This document shows, in pieces, positions 54,855 through 63,380 of a DNA stretch of 64,000 bases. Under the pieces are notes generated by a model. The model was not told the origin of the DNA and did no database searches. It worked only from the letters and a program-made list of their open reading frames with translations. The DNA is taken from the NCBI GenBank assembly GCA_012518815.1, contig JAAYRK010000052.1, forward strand, positions 47,206 through 111,205, in the 5' to 3' direction. The translations under genes were made by a program, and so were the position numbers. This DNA is from Candidatus Epulonipiscium sp. (GTDB lineage Bacteria > Bacillota > Clostridia > Lachnospirales > Defluviitaleaceae). Positions within the stretch are counted from its first letter, which is position 1. The number at the start of each line of letters is the position of its first letter.

Positions 54855-55574
54855 ATGGAAGATAATTTAAATGTTGAAATAGCTGAAAAGAAGTCTATGA
54901 ATATTTTCAAAAAAATTCTTTTTATATTTACAAGTCCATCTGAATTGCTAAAAGATATCATGGACCATCCAAAGATGGTTATGCCACTTCTTTTTTCTTC
55001 AATCTTTTTAGTAATTGCTCAATTTATAAGAATGCCATTAAGTCATATTACAACTCAGAGGGTAAATGATGCATATTTGCAGTATGGTATACCCATTCAA
55101 CAAGAGGCAGTTAGTAATAGCGTTTACATATTTTCATCTCTAATTTCTCCAGCAAGTCTAATTCTTTCTTGGTTAACAGGGGGCTTCGTTTTATGGATAT
55201 TTGTAAAAATATTTAAGGGTAAATCAAGCATAAAACAAATCCTTTCTTTATATGCCCATAGTTATATTATTAGATATATTGGATTTTTAATTGTGTCTCC
55301 TATTAATTTAATTTTAAATACAGACGTAGTTATTTTTTCTCCTGCAGTATTTTTAGTTAATCCAAGCATATTAAGCTTTACATACATATTATTATCAAGT
55401 CTTGAGTTTTTTACTATTTGGAGTATGGTTATTGTAGGCTTTGGAATTAGTATGTTTAATAACTTTACTAAGCCAAAAGGATTAATTATTTCATTCTTAT
55501 ATTTCATATTAACTAATTTATTAATAGTAGGAATTTCAATGATTCCATTATATGCTATAAATTTGCTTATGTAA
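54855..55574 (+). CDS. Yip1-domain membrane protein
   Basis: 239 residues. A short cytoplasmic N-terminus (IFKKILFIFTSPSELLKDIMDHPK, the bacterial Yip1 start) precedes five membrane helices. Bacterial Yip1 proteins lack a defined function. It starts a run of four genes with the MacA- and MacB-like exporter genes 24 bases downstream, so it is probably an accessory membrane part of that exporter or of the envelope function it serves. GAAAGGGG precedes the start. Confidence 0.85.
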   Translation: MEDNLNVEIAEKKSMNIFKKILFIFTSPSELLKDIMDHPKMVMPLLFSSIFLVIAQFIRMPLSHITTQRVNDAYLQYGIPIQQEAVSNSVYIFSSLISPASLILSWLTGGFVLWIFVKIFKGKSSIKQILSLYAHSYIIRYIGFLIVSPINLILNTDVVIFSPAVFLVNPSILSFTYILLSSLEFFTIWSMVIVGFGISMFNNFTKPKGLIISFLYFILTNLLIVGISMIPLYAINLLM

Positions 55575-55598
55575 TAAATAGTATAGGAGCGTAAAACT

Positions 55599-57047
55599 AT
55601 GAAGAATATTAAGATAAAGATAAAAAATAAAAAATTATTTATAGGGATTGGAATTGCTGCAGTTTTATTGATATTTATTATTGCTGCGGCTGTTAATGCA
55701 AATTCTTCTTCAGCGGCTTCCAGCATGTCAGTTTTTGTTGAGGAAGCAAGAAAAGACACAATTATTTCAAAAGTTAATGTGTCAGGAGTTGTTGAAGCAA
55801 AAGATTCTGAAATTGTTTACGTTAATACTTCCCTTAAGATAGATGATATTTTAGTTGAGCTTGGCGATAAGGTAAAAAAGGGACAAAAAATTATAGAATA
55901 TGATTCTAATTCGATGGCTGAATTGGAAATTCAATTAAAAGAAGCTGAGATAGCATTACAAAATGCAGAATTAACTTTTAAGTCATTAAGTGGTGCAGAT
56001 AGGGGAGAAATATTAAATGCTGAATCATCCTATTCAATGGCTAAAAAAACTCTTAATGATGCAGAAACTTCCCTAAGACAAACGGAAAGTAATATAGAAC
56101 AGCTTAAGCAAAAAGTAAAAGATGCGGAGCAAACTGTATCTAATAATAAAATTTTATTTACTCAAGGAGCAATTTCTAAATTAGAATTAGATCAATCTAT
56201 TAACAATTTAAATGAAGTTAAAAATCAGCTAAAAACTGAAGAAATGAGAGTTGCATCAGAATATTTAAATATTGAAAATGCAAAGAAACAAAAAGCATTG
56301 GCAGAGTATAATCTTTCTACTACATATAATAAATATTCTGATTCAAAAAAGGAAACAGAAATTAGAATTCAGCAAAATCAAGTAGAAACTGCAAAAATGA
56401 GGGTTGAAGCTTTAAGGTTGCAAAGGGATGAATTATTATCATCTGCTGTTAGTCCTATGGATGGAACTGTTGTTGAAATTTTTGCTGAATCTGGTTCATG
56501 GATTAGTCAAAATTCTCCAATCTTAAAAATTTCAAATTTAGATAATTTAATTGTGTTTGTTCACGTATCAGAATATGATGCACCTACAATTAAGCCTGGA
56601 CAAAAGGTTATTTTTTCAGGTGATTCTATTAGAGATGGTAACGTAGAAGGAAAGGTAATCAGGGTAGCTCCCATAGCAACCAATCTATCTATGGGAGAGT
56701 ATCAAGAAGCAATGGTTGAGGTTGAAATTGAAGTAGGTAAGAATATATCGGATCTTAAGCCAGGATTTACTGTTGATGCAGAAATTATTACTGCAGAGCG
56801 AAAGGATACGGTAGTTATTCCTTTACTTGCATTAGCAGAAGATGACGATGGTTCTAATATTGTCTATATTGTGAAAGAAGATAACACAGTTGAAAAAAGA
56901 AAAGTAGAACTTGGTATTTATTCAGATTTGTATGTAGAAGTTAAAGGAGTAGAAGAAGGAGAAAAGGTTATTACAAATGTAACTGTCCAAATTGAAGATG
57001 GAATGAAAGTAAAACCTATTGAAAATATGGTAGAGTTAGGTGAATAA
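55599..57047 (+). CDS. MacA-like HlyD-family exporter adaptor
   Basis: 482 residues with one N-terminal membrane helix (about 13-32). The lipoyl halves (VSGVVEAKDSEIVYVNTSLKIDDILVELGDKV and SPMDGTVVEIFAESGSWI) surround a long coiled hairpin (about 110-270). A beta-barrel and membrane-proximal domain follow. In Gram-positive bacteria such adaptors link a MacB permease to the wall side and export peptides or lipophilic compounds. The ATPase gene starts 1 base after its stop. Confidence 0.93.
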   Translation: MKNIKIKIKNKKLFIGIGIAAVLLIFIIAAAVNANSSSAASSMSVFVEEARKDTIISKVNVSGVVEAKDSEIVYVNTSLKIDDILVELGDKVKKGQKIIEYDSNSMAELEIQLKEAEIALQNAELTFKSLSGADRGEILNAESSYSMAKKTLNDAETSLRQTESNIEQLKQKVKDAEQTVSNNKILFTQGAISKLELDQSINNLNEVKNQLKTEEMRVASEYLNIENAKKQKALAEYNLSTTYNKYSDSKKETEIRIQQNQVETAKMRVEALRLQRDELLSSAVSPMDGTVVEIFAESGSWISQNSPILKISNLDNLIVFVHVSEYDAPTIKPGQKVIFSGDSIRDGNVEGKVIRVAPIATNLSMGEYQEAMVEVEIEVGKNISDLKPGFTVDAEIITAERKDTVVIPLLALAEDDDGSNIVYIVKEDNTVEKRKVELGIYSDLYVEVKGVEEGEKVITNVTVQIEDGMKVKPIENMVELGE

Positions 57048-57048
57048 G

Positions 57049-57756
57049 ATGATAAAAGTTGAAGCTCTTGATAAAATATATGAGAATGGAAGACTTCAAG
57101 TAACTGCTTTAAAAAATGTTAATTTAAACGTATCTCCAGGGGAATTTGTAGCCATAATGGGTGCTTCTGGTTCCGGAAAATCTACTCTTATGAACATATT
57201 AGGATGTTTAGATCGTGCTAGTAGTGGGAAATATTATTTAGATAATGTAGATATTTCATCCTTAGCCGATGATGAATTAGCTAATATTAGAAATATAAAA
57301 ATAGGTTTTGTATTTCAAGCATTTAATCTTCTTCCTAAGCTTAATGCTTTAGAAAATGTTGAGTTGCCTATGATTTATGCAGGATTTAAAAATAAAGAAC
57401 GTAGAGAAAAAGCATTGGTAGCCTTGGATAAGGTAGGTCTGTCTGATAGAATTCATCATTTACCTAATGAATTATCAGGAGGACAAAAACAAAGAGTGGC
57501 TATTGCCAGAGCTTTAGTTAATTCTCCTTCTATAATATTGGCTGACGAGCCTACAGGAAATTTAGATAGTAAATCTAGTGAAGAAATAATAGGAATTTTT
57601 CAAAAGTTAAATGATGAAGGAGTTACTATAGTAATGGTTACCCATGAACCTGAAATTGCTGAACATACAAAACGGATAGTAAAATTTAAAGACGGTGAAA
57701 TTATATCTGATAAAACAGTTGATAATCCCATTATAGTTGGGAGGAATGCATTATGA
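57049..57756 (+). CDS. MacB/LolD-type ABC transporter ATP-binding protein
   Basis: 235 residues from the ATG at 57049; a GTG at 57040 overlaps the adaptor gene. Walker A GASGSGKST, LSGGQKQR signature and Walker B IILADEPTG are complete. It powers the FtsX-like permease encoded next, whose start overlaps by 4 bases (ATGA). Confidence 0.96.
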   Translation: MIKVEALDKIYENGRLQVTALKNVNLNVSPGEFVAIMGASGSGKSTLMNILGCLDRASSGKYYLDNVDISSLADDELANIRNIKIGFVFQAFNLLPKLNALENVELPMIYAGFKNKERREKALVALDKVGLSDRIHHLPNELSGGQKQRVAIARALVNSPSIILADEPTGNLDSKSSEEIIGIFQKLNDEGVTIVMVTHEPEIAEHTKRIVKFKDGEIISDKTVDNPIIVGRNAL

Positions 57757-58964
57757 ACTTTCTAGAAAGCTTAAAGTCTGCCTTAAGGAATTTAACATCT
57801 AATAAAATGCGTTCCTTTCTTACAATGCTTGGTATTATCATAGGTATTGGCTCTGTTATTATGATTACTTCAATTGGAGCAGGTAGCCAAGCTGCTATTA
57901 CATCTGAGTTTGATAAGCTGGGTGTTGGCTTATTGCAAATTCGAATGAAAAGTTGGGATAATGTAAAAACAAGGGACTTACTTACTCTTGATGATGTAGA
58001 GTTAATTAAGAAACATCCAGAAGTAAAAAATGCAACACCCTATATTGAAGCTTGGGGAATATCTATAAAACTTAAGAATCCCAAGGAAGAAAAGAGTGGT
58101 TACATAATAGGAGCTAATGAAGAATATAGATTTATTACTTCCCCTGATATGCTTTATGGACGTTTTATTATTGAGTCCGATTGCAAGGCAAAAAGTAAAG
58201 TTGCTGTTATTGATGAAGTTCTAGCTGAAAAGGTTTTTGGCAGAAAGGACGTTATTGGCGAAAGCATTACGGTTAATATATGGAGAGGAAATTTTAAATT
58301 TACGGTTATTGGAGTAACTAAAAATGCTAATGCTGCTTTAGAGTCCATGATGGGTGATCAAATGCCTTCTAGTATTATTGTACCTATTCAGACTGTTAAT
58401 GATATGTTCTTTATTGATTATTTAGATTATATCTTTGTAACGGTTAAAAATTCCGATACTATGCAGCAAACAGCAATTGAATTAAATAAAATGCTTGAAA
58501 TAAAGCATAGAAATGAAGATGTATATTATATTTCAAGCTTTGCTGAAGAATTAGAAATGGTAAATCAAGTATTGGGGATAATTACAGCTTTTATAAGCTT
58601 TGTTGCTGGTATTTCTCTATTTGTTGGTGGGATTGGAGTAATGAATATCATGCTTGTGACAGTTACAGAAAGGACAAGAGAAATAGGCATAAGAAAATCC
58701 CTGGGTGCAAGAAATAAAGATATTAAAAAACAATTCTTAATTGAAGCAGTCATATTAACAGTAATTGGAGGTATTATGGGAATTATCTTCGGATTTTTGG
58801 GAGGAATGGCTGTCGGTTCTATGATGAAGATTACTCCGAGAGTATCCTTCTTCTCAATCCTTGTTACTGTTGGGGTTTCTAGTATAGTAGGTATAATAGC
58901 AGGGGTTTATCCTGCTAACAAGGCAGCAAAATTAGACCCTATAGAAGCTTTAAGGTATGAATAA
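57753..58964 (+). CDS. MacB-type FtsX-like ABC permease
   Basis: 403 residues. One N-terminal membrane helix, a large external MacB core domain (about 50-270), then three helices with the FtsX-like features GGIGVMNIMLVTVTERTREIGIRKSLGA. The mechanism is mechanotransmission rather than channel transport. The substrate is not visible; antimicrobial peptide or lipid export is typical. Confidence 0.95.
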   Translation: MNFLESLKSALRNLTSNKMRSFLTMLGIIIGIGSVIMITSIGAGSQAAITSEFDKLGVGLLQIRMKSWDNVKTRDLLTLDDVELIKKHPEVKNATPYIEAWGISIKLKNPKEEKSGYIIGANEEYRFITSPDMLYGRFIIESDCKAKSKVAVIDEVLAEKVFGRKDVIGESITVNIWRGNFKFTVIGVTKNANAALESMMGDQMPSSIIVPIQTVNDMFFIDYLDYIFVTVKNSDTMQQTAIELNKMLEIKHRNEDVYYISSFAEELEMVNQVLGIITAFISFVAGISLFVGGIGVMNIMLVTVTERTREIGIRKSLGARNKDIKKQFLIEAVILTVIGGIMGIIFGFLGGMAVGSMMKITPRVSFFSILVTVGVSSIVGIIAGVYPANKAAKLDPIEALRYE

Positions 58965-58977
58965 ATAATTATAAAAA

Positions 58978-59024
58978 AAGAGAGCATCTAAGAATAATTT
59001 CCTAGAAGGCTCTCTTAATTATTT
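58978..59024 (+). terminator. Terminator after the MacAB-like operon
   Basis: AAGAGAGC and GCTCTCTT form the stem (with a smaller CTAAG/CCTAG pairing inside), followed by AATTATTT. Confidence 0.6.
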
Positions 59025-59113
59025 GTTGCAGTATTGTATATTAAAGCTTAAAATATATAAAAGTGTAAATATTTTTATTAACAGCTATTTTACAATAAAG
59101 TGGGGGGATATAT

Positions 59114-59641
59114 ATGACAACACGTAAATTAACTATTACAGCTTTAATGGCTGCACTGGTAACTATAGTGACTATGACCATATCAATACCTATAGGTATG
59201 CAAGGATATCTTAATTTTGGAGATATTTTGATTTTTGCATCAGCCTTATTATTTGGACCACAAGTAGCTTTAATTGCAGGAGGTCTAGGTTCAGCTCTAG
59301 CAGATTTATTAAGTGGCTATGCAGTATGGATACCCATAACATTGCTGGCAAAAGGTTTAGAAGGATATATTGCTGGCAAAATCTGCTTTAATAGCAAAAG
59401 CAAAAAGCGATGTTTACTTGGTATAAGTCTGGCTGGTTTTGTGATGGTATTAGTATATTATCTTGGTGGAGTAATATTAGTATATTCTACTGAAGGTTTT
59501 AAAGCTGCGCTTTTTTCTGCCCTTTCTGCAGTGCCTTTTAATATACTTCAAGTTATTTCAGGAGCTATAGGAGGCAGTATGATTTCCTATTTATTAAAAG
59601 ATAGGATAGAAAAAATTCTAAATAGCTATAAAAAAATTTAA
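59114..59641 (+). CDS. ECF transporter S component, substrate unknown
   Basis: 175 residues with six membrane helices. The S-component pattern is visible: LTITALMAALVTIVTMTISIP, LNFGDILIFASALLFGP, GGLGSALADLLSGYAVWIP. It would bind a vitamin or related molecule and use a shared EcfAAT module encoded elsewhere. No riboswitch is seen upstream. Its end overlaps the convergent radical SAM gene by 4 bases. Confidence 0.88.
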   Translation: MTTRKLTITALMAALVTIVTMTISIPIGMQGYLNFGDILIFASALLFGPQVALIAGGLGSALADLLSGYAVWIPITLLAKGLEGYIAGKICFNSKSKKRCLLGISLAGFVMVLVYYLGGVILVYSTEGFKAALFSALSAVPFNILQVISGAIGGSMISYLLKDRIEKILNSYKKI

Positions 59642-60492
59642 ATATTTCCTAGCTTAACTCTTTTTAAGTATTTCATAGCTATTTCTTGTCCCTTAAACAT
59701 AAGTTCTTTGTCCGTAGTGGGCTTATCAAATTTATAGTTAGGAAAATAACGGTTAAGGTGAAGAGGAATATTGGCATCTATAGAACTAATAAATTTTGCT
59801 ATATTTTCGATATCTGCAAGATTATCATTTTCACCACTGACTAAAAGGGTTGTTACTTCTACATGACAGGATTTTGCAGCTAATTCTATAGTTTTTAATA
59901 CGGGTGTAACTCTTCCACCACAAATATCTTTATAATATTGATTATTATAACTTTTAAGATCTATATTCATAGCATCTAAATATGGTAAGAGCGTTTTTAA
60001 AGCTTCTTCGCTTATATAGCCGTTACTTATTAATGCAACAGAATATGAGGGGGAACTTTCTTTTAAAAGCTTTGCTGTGTCATAGACGTATTCATACCAA
60101 ATACTAGGCTCATTATATGTGAAGGCCAATCCAATATTATTTTCCATATTTATTGCTGTATTTACTAAATTATCTTTAGTTATAAAAGTACTTTTTGCCT
60201 TGTACTGTGATATTGTATAATTTTGACAAAAGGAGCAGGTTAGATTACAACCAAAACTTCCTACTGAAAAAATATAAGTTCCTGGCTTATAATAATGAAG
60301 GGGTTTCTTTTCAATAGGATCAAGGGCTGCAGAGGTAATTTCTCCATAATTTATGGTATAAAGAACTCCGTCTTCATGAATTCTAACCTTACACTTGCCC
60401 CATTCATTGTTTTTTATTAGACAATTGTGAGGGCATAAAAAACAATGTAGTTTATCTTTGTGCTTTTCATAAAAGCTGGCTTCAACTTTCAC
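59638..60492 (-). CDS. AmmeMemoRadiSam system radical SAM enzyme, short C-terminus
   Basis: 284 residues. The N-terminus has four cysteines in CFLCPHNC...GKC (17, 20, 24, 34), then the radical SAM CX3CX2C at Cys82, Cys86 and Cys89 (FGCNLTCSFCQNYTIS). FTYNEPSIWYEY and MNIDLKSYN follow. The protein ends KRVKLGNI; longer family members continue with a Cys-rich tail (CPNCG type), which is missing here. The reaction is unknown. It lies 12 bases after the Memo-AMMECR1 fusion gene on the same strand. Confidence 0.93.
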   Translation of the reverse strand: MKVEASFYEKHKDKLHCFLCPHNCLIKNNEWGKCKVRIHEDGVLYTINYGEITSAALDPIEKKPLHYYKPGTYIFSVGSFGCNLTCSFCQNYTISQYKAKSTFITKDNLVNTAINMENNIGLAFTYNEPSIWYEYVYDTAKLLKESSPSYSVALISNGYISEEALKTLLPYLDAMNIDLKSYNNQYYKDICGGRVTPVLKTIELAAKSCHVEVTTLLVSGENDNLADIENIAKFISSIDANIPLHLNRYFPNYKFDKPTTDKELMFKGQEIAMKYLKRVKLGNI

Positions 60493-60504
60493 TTGCTTGC
60501 CTCC

Positions 60505-61896
60505 TTATTCTTCTCTATGTCTAATAACTTTAAATCTTTCAATGGAGTAGTTTTCTAATGGATTTATTCCTGCTTTTCTAAGAGCAATACTAAGTTGTTC
60601 TTCTACTGTATCCACTCCTTCTAAATCTGGCAAGAGAAGGCCGGTTTTCCCATTGCTTCGGACAATTACGCCATATTCTTTAGGGTTTAACTCATCTTTT
60701 GTTGCTGATTCAGCTTCTGTTAAGACATCTACGGAAAACTCAATATCATTTAATTCAGATATTTCCACAGGAAGAAATCTAGGGTCATAAATTCCTGCCT
60801 CTACGGAATTTCTAATGATTTCTTGAGCAACACAGGAAGTAACGGGGAAAATAGTGCCTATACATCCTCTAAGCTTTCCGTTTTTCTTTAAGGATACAAA
60901 AACACCTCTTTTTAACTTTTTCATTTCTTCACTTATATATGGGGGAAGTTTATCCATGATTTTTTTATTTTCTAAATAAGTCGTAAGACTTTCCCTAGCC
61001 AATCTGACATAAGGATTTGCTTGATTTTTATTTTTGTTATTAATGCTATCAATAATCGTATTTAATTTAGTTTTGCATTTATTAGTAGCTTCAAATTTCA
61101 TAATCCCATATCCAACTCCAAAGGTTTTTTCATAACTTAATAAATATCCTTTAAAATCAATCTCATCCATTGTTCCAAGCATAATAAGGACAGATCTTCT
61201 GCCACATTCACCAGCATTTTCAATGCATTCTCTACTCATGGTAAAGACTTCAGTTAGATTAGCTTTTTCTAAATGTTGGAGGAATTCATTATCAAATTTT
61301 TCTCCCAAGGGATTGTAGCCATAAGGACCATCTTCCTTTAATCTATGTGAAAGATCTCCACTAGCAATAATAATTGCTTTTTCTTTTAATTTATCTACGG
61401 CATTTTTTATTGACATTCCAAACTTATACAATTCAAAATCCCCAAGGGGAGCATAGGTTATATGAACTAGAGAATAATCTTTATAAAAGCGGTTAATAAA
61501 GTATAAGGGAACCATAGCACCGTGGTCCAATGTAATATGTACATTGTATTGATTAAGAAGCTCTTTTGTAGACATAACAACAGGAATATTATCTTTTGTT
61601 GCTAATTTATAAATTTCTTGACTAAGCTTTTTATTGATAGCTATTTCCATGGAAACTTGGGGGGCTCCAAATCGACCGAAGTCTCCTTTTAAGCTATCTT
61701 CATAAGTTATAGCTATGGCATCATTAAACATAGGACCATGAGGAGTTATAAGAATAATTGTATTTGGAGCTTTGGCTTTAATTTCTTTGGCAATAATATC
61801 AAAACTATTTGTCGTTGCTTCAATATTTCTTTCTTCACCATTTCCAATTTCAGGCACAATAATTGGCGGATGAGCTAATAGATAAAAACCGTCCAT
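60505..61896 (-). CDS. AmmeMemoRadiSam system Memo (B) and AMMECR1 (A) fusion protein
   Basis: 463 residues. The N-terminal Memo/extradiol-dioxygenase-like domain (about 1-265) shows AHPPIIVPEIGNGEE, ITPHGPMF, DHGAMVPLYF and SGDLSHRL, the metal-binding histidines. The C-terminal AMMECR1 domain (about 285-463) includes RGVFVSLKKNGKLRGCIGTI, the LRGCIG signature, and SVDVLT. AGGAGG lies upstream. The system is widespread in anaerobes but its function is unknown. Confidence 0.95.
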   Translation of the reverse strand: MDGFYLLAHPPIIVPEIGNGEERNIEATTNSFDIIAKEIKAKAPNTIILITPHGPMFNDAIAITYEDSLKGDFGRFGAPQVSMEIAINKKLSQEIYKLATKDNIPVVMSTKELLNQYNVHITLDHGAMVPLYFINRFYKDYSLVHITYAPLGDFELYKFGMSIKNAVDKLKEKAIIIASGDLSHRLKEDGPYGYNPLGEKFDNEFLQHLEKANLTEVFTMSRECIENAGECGRRSVLIMLGTMDEIDFKGYLLSYEKTFGVGYGIMKFEATNKCKTKLNTIIDSINNKNKNQANPYVRLARESLTTYLENKKIMDKLPPYISEEMKKLKRGVFVSLKKNGKLRGCIGTIFPVTSCVAQEIIRNSVEAGIYDPRFLPVEISELNDIEFSVDVLTEAESATKDELNPKEYGVIVRSNGKTGLLLPDLEGVDTVEEQLSIALRKAGINPLENYSIERFKVIRHREE

Positions 61897-62061
61897 TTTT
61901 GGTTCCTCCTTCTATATTAATTTCTTAAATTAATTATAAATATATTATGATGTAAAAGGCAAATTTTCATTTATAATAATAATTTTATTAAATTTTTATA
62001 TAGATTAAAAAAATGTTATAATATTATTATTGGTAAAACTATAAGAAGAAAGGGGAAAAAT

Positions 62062-62610
62062 ATGAAAACACTTTTATTCTTAACTGATGGATTTGAAGAG
62101 ATTGAAGCTATAGCTACTGTTGATATTTTAAGGAGAGCAGGGATTGAGATTACTACAGTTTCAACTACAGGAAAAGTAAATGTAGTTGGTAAACATGGTA
62201 TAGAAGTAAAAGCAGATTCTTTGTTTGAAGAAATCACTAAGAAAGATGTTGAAATGCTTATTCTTCCTGGAGGTCCTGGAGTAAGTAATTTAGATAAACA
62301 CCAAGAACTAAAAGAATTAATAAACAAATATAATAAAGAAGGTAGATGGATTGCAGCTATATGTGCTGCTCCAATTATAGCTGGAAAACTTGGAATATTG
62401 GAAGGCAAAAATGCAATTTGTTATCCTGGTTGTGAAGCAGATTTAAAAGGAGCTAATATACAAGATAGTCCTGTAGTTGTAGATGGAAATATAATTACAT
62501 CAAAAGGACCAGGAACTGCTTTTCAATTTGCATTAAAAATTGTGGAAGTTTTAAAAGGGAAAGAAAAAGTAGAAGAGCTTTCAAAGAGTATGTGCTATAA
62601 ATTACAATAA
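62062..62610 (+). CDS. DJ-1/PfpI family protein
   Basis: 182 residues. The nucleophile elbow AAICAAP has Cys101, with Glu14-Ile-Glu nearby in DGFEEIEA. LPGGPGVSNL lies near 68-78. Members act as glyoxalase III-like or deglycase enzymes, or as redox-sensing chaperones; the sequence does not separate these. AGAAAGGGG precedes the start. It is a single-gene unit. Confidence 0.93.
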   Translation: MKTLLFLTDGFEEIEAIATVDILRRAGIEITTVSTTGKVNVVGKHGIEVKADSLFEEITKKDVEMLILPGGPGVSNLDKHQELKELINKYNKEGRWIAAICAAPIIAGKLGILEGKNAICYPGCEADLKGANIQDSPVVVDGNIITSKGPGTAFQFALKIVEVLKGKEKVEELSKSMCYKLQ

Positions 62611-62664
62611 ATCATAAAAAGCTTATGCTATATTTACTTGTTAAAGTATGATTTTTATTTATTA

Positions 62665-62697
62665 TAAAAACTCCATCTTTTTTGATGGAGTTTTTTA
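62665..62697. terminator. Bidirectional terminator between the DJ-1 and niaX-like genes
   Basis: AAAAACTCCATC and GATGGAGTTTTT form a perfect 12-bp stem, with T and A runs on both sides. It serves the convergent genes. Confidence 0.92.
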
Positions 62698-63198
62698 TGG
62701 ATTTTGTTTTTTGAGACTGTAGGTTGTAAATATATCTTTAGGAAGGAATTTTACAACAACTACTGTAATTAAACCGTCTACACAATGATGAAGTATTGTA
62801 CCTACACAAGTAACAATAAGGAGTTGAAATATATCAAAGTTTACAAATGGCAATATAACAAGCATTTCAAGCAAACCGTGTATTGGAGCAGTGATGATAA
62901 TTACTTTTTCAAGTGACATTCCTTTTTTAATTAATAAAGAGCCTATTATACCGACAAAAACATGCATAAATGCCCTGGCTCCAACTAATGGACCAAGATT
63001 TATTGCAAAACCTAAAGCTGAACCAATTCCAACCATAATGGCAACTTTAGGACCTAATAGCATAGAAATAAACATAGGTAGATGAGAACCTAGAGTCGCA
63101 GAAAAGGGTGGTATGACAACTTTAAAAACAATAACAAATGGTATAAGGATTGCTAGTGCTGTTAGTAAAGCTGTAATTGTTAATTTTTTTGTATTCAT
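62695..63198 (-). CDS. ECF transporter S component, NiaX-like (probable niacin)
   Basis: 167 residues with six membrane helices. The start LTITALLTALAILIPFVIVFKVVIPPFSATLGSHLP and GPLVGARAFMHVFVG resemble the niacin component NiaX. The gene is single, with a strong AGGAGGTT site. Its promoter carries a palindrome in the spacer, as expected for a repressor such as NiaR. The substrate call is inference. Confidence 0.65.
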   Translation of the reverse strand: MNTKKLTITALLTALAILIPFVIVFKVVIPPFSATLGSHLPMFISMLLGPKVAIMVGIGSALGFAINLGPLVGARAFMHVFVGIIGSLLIKKGMSLEKVIIITAPIHGLLEMLVILPFVNFDIFQLLIVTCVGTILHHCVDGLITVVVVKFLPKDIFTTYSLKKQNP

Positions 63199-63236
63199 AG
63201 TTAATAACCTCCTAACTGAATAAAAGAATAATGACT

Positions 63237-63265
63237 ATATTAACACGTGTATATACACATGTCAA
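63237..63265 (-). promoter_or_regulatory. Promoter with palindromic operator of the niaX-like gene
   Basis: On the minus strand TTGACA (63260-63265) and TAATAT (63237-63242) are 17 bases apart. The spacer and -35 contain the 20-bp palindrome ACACGTGTATATACACATGT (63243-63262, one mismatched pair). A bound repressor would block RNA polymerase; NiaR is the likely candidate if the gene is a niacin transporter. Confidence 0.65.
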
Positions 63266-63380
63266 CATTGTTGTTTTATTTTCTAGAAATTATGATTGTT
63301 TTAAAATATTAATTGAAATAATTCTATTGATTTAGTAATATAAATTATGTGATTAAATAAATAATTTGGGGGTAATTAAA

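Noticed and set aside
59638..60492. Frameshift at the radical SAM C-terminus
   Set aside because: The sequence past the stop is the ECF-S gene end on the other strand, and no CPNCG-like segment is visible in another frame. A natural short form is more likely.
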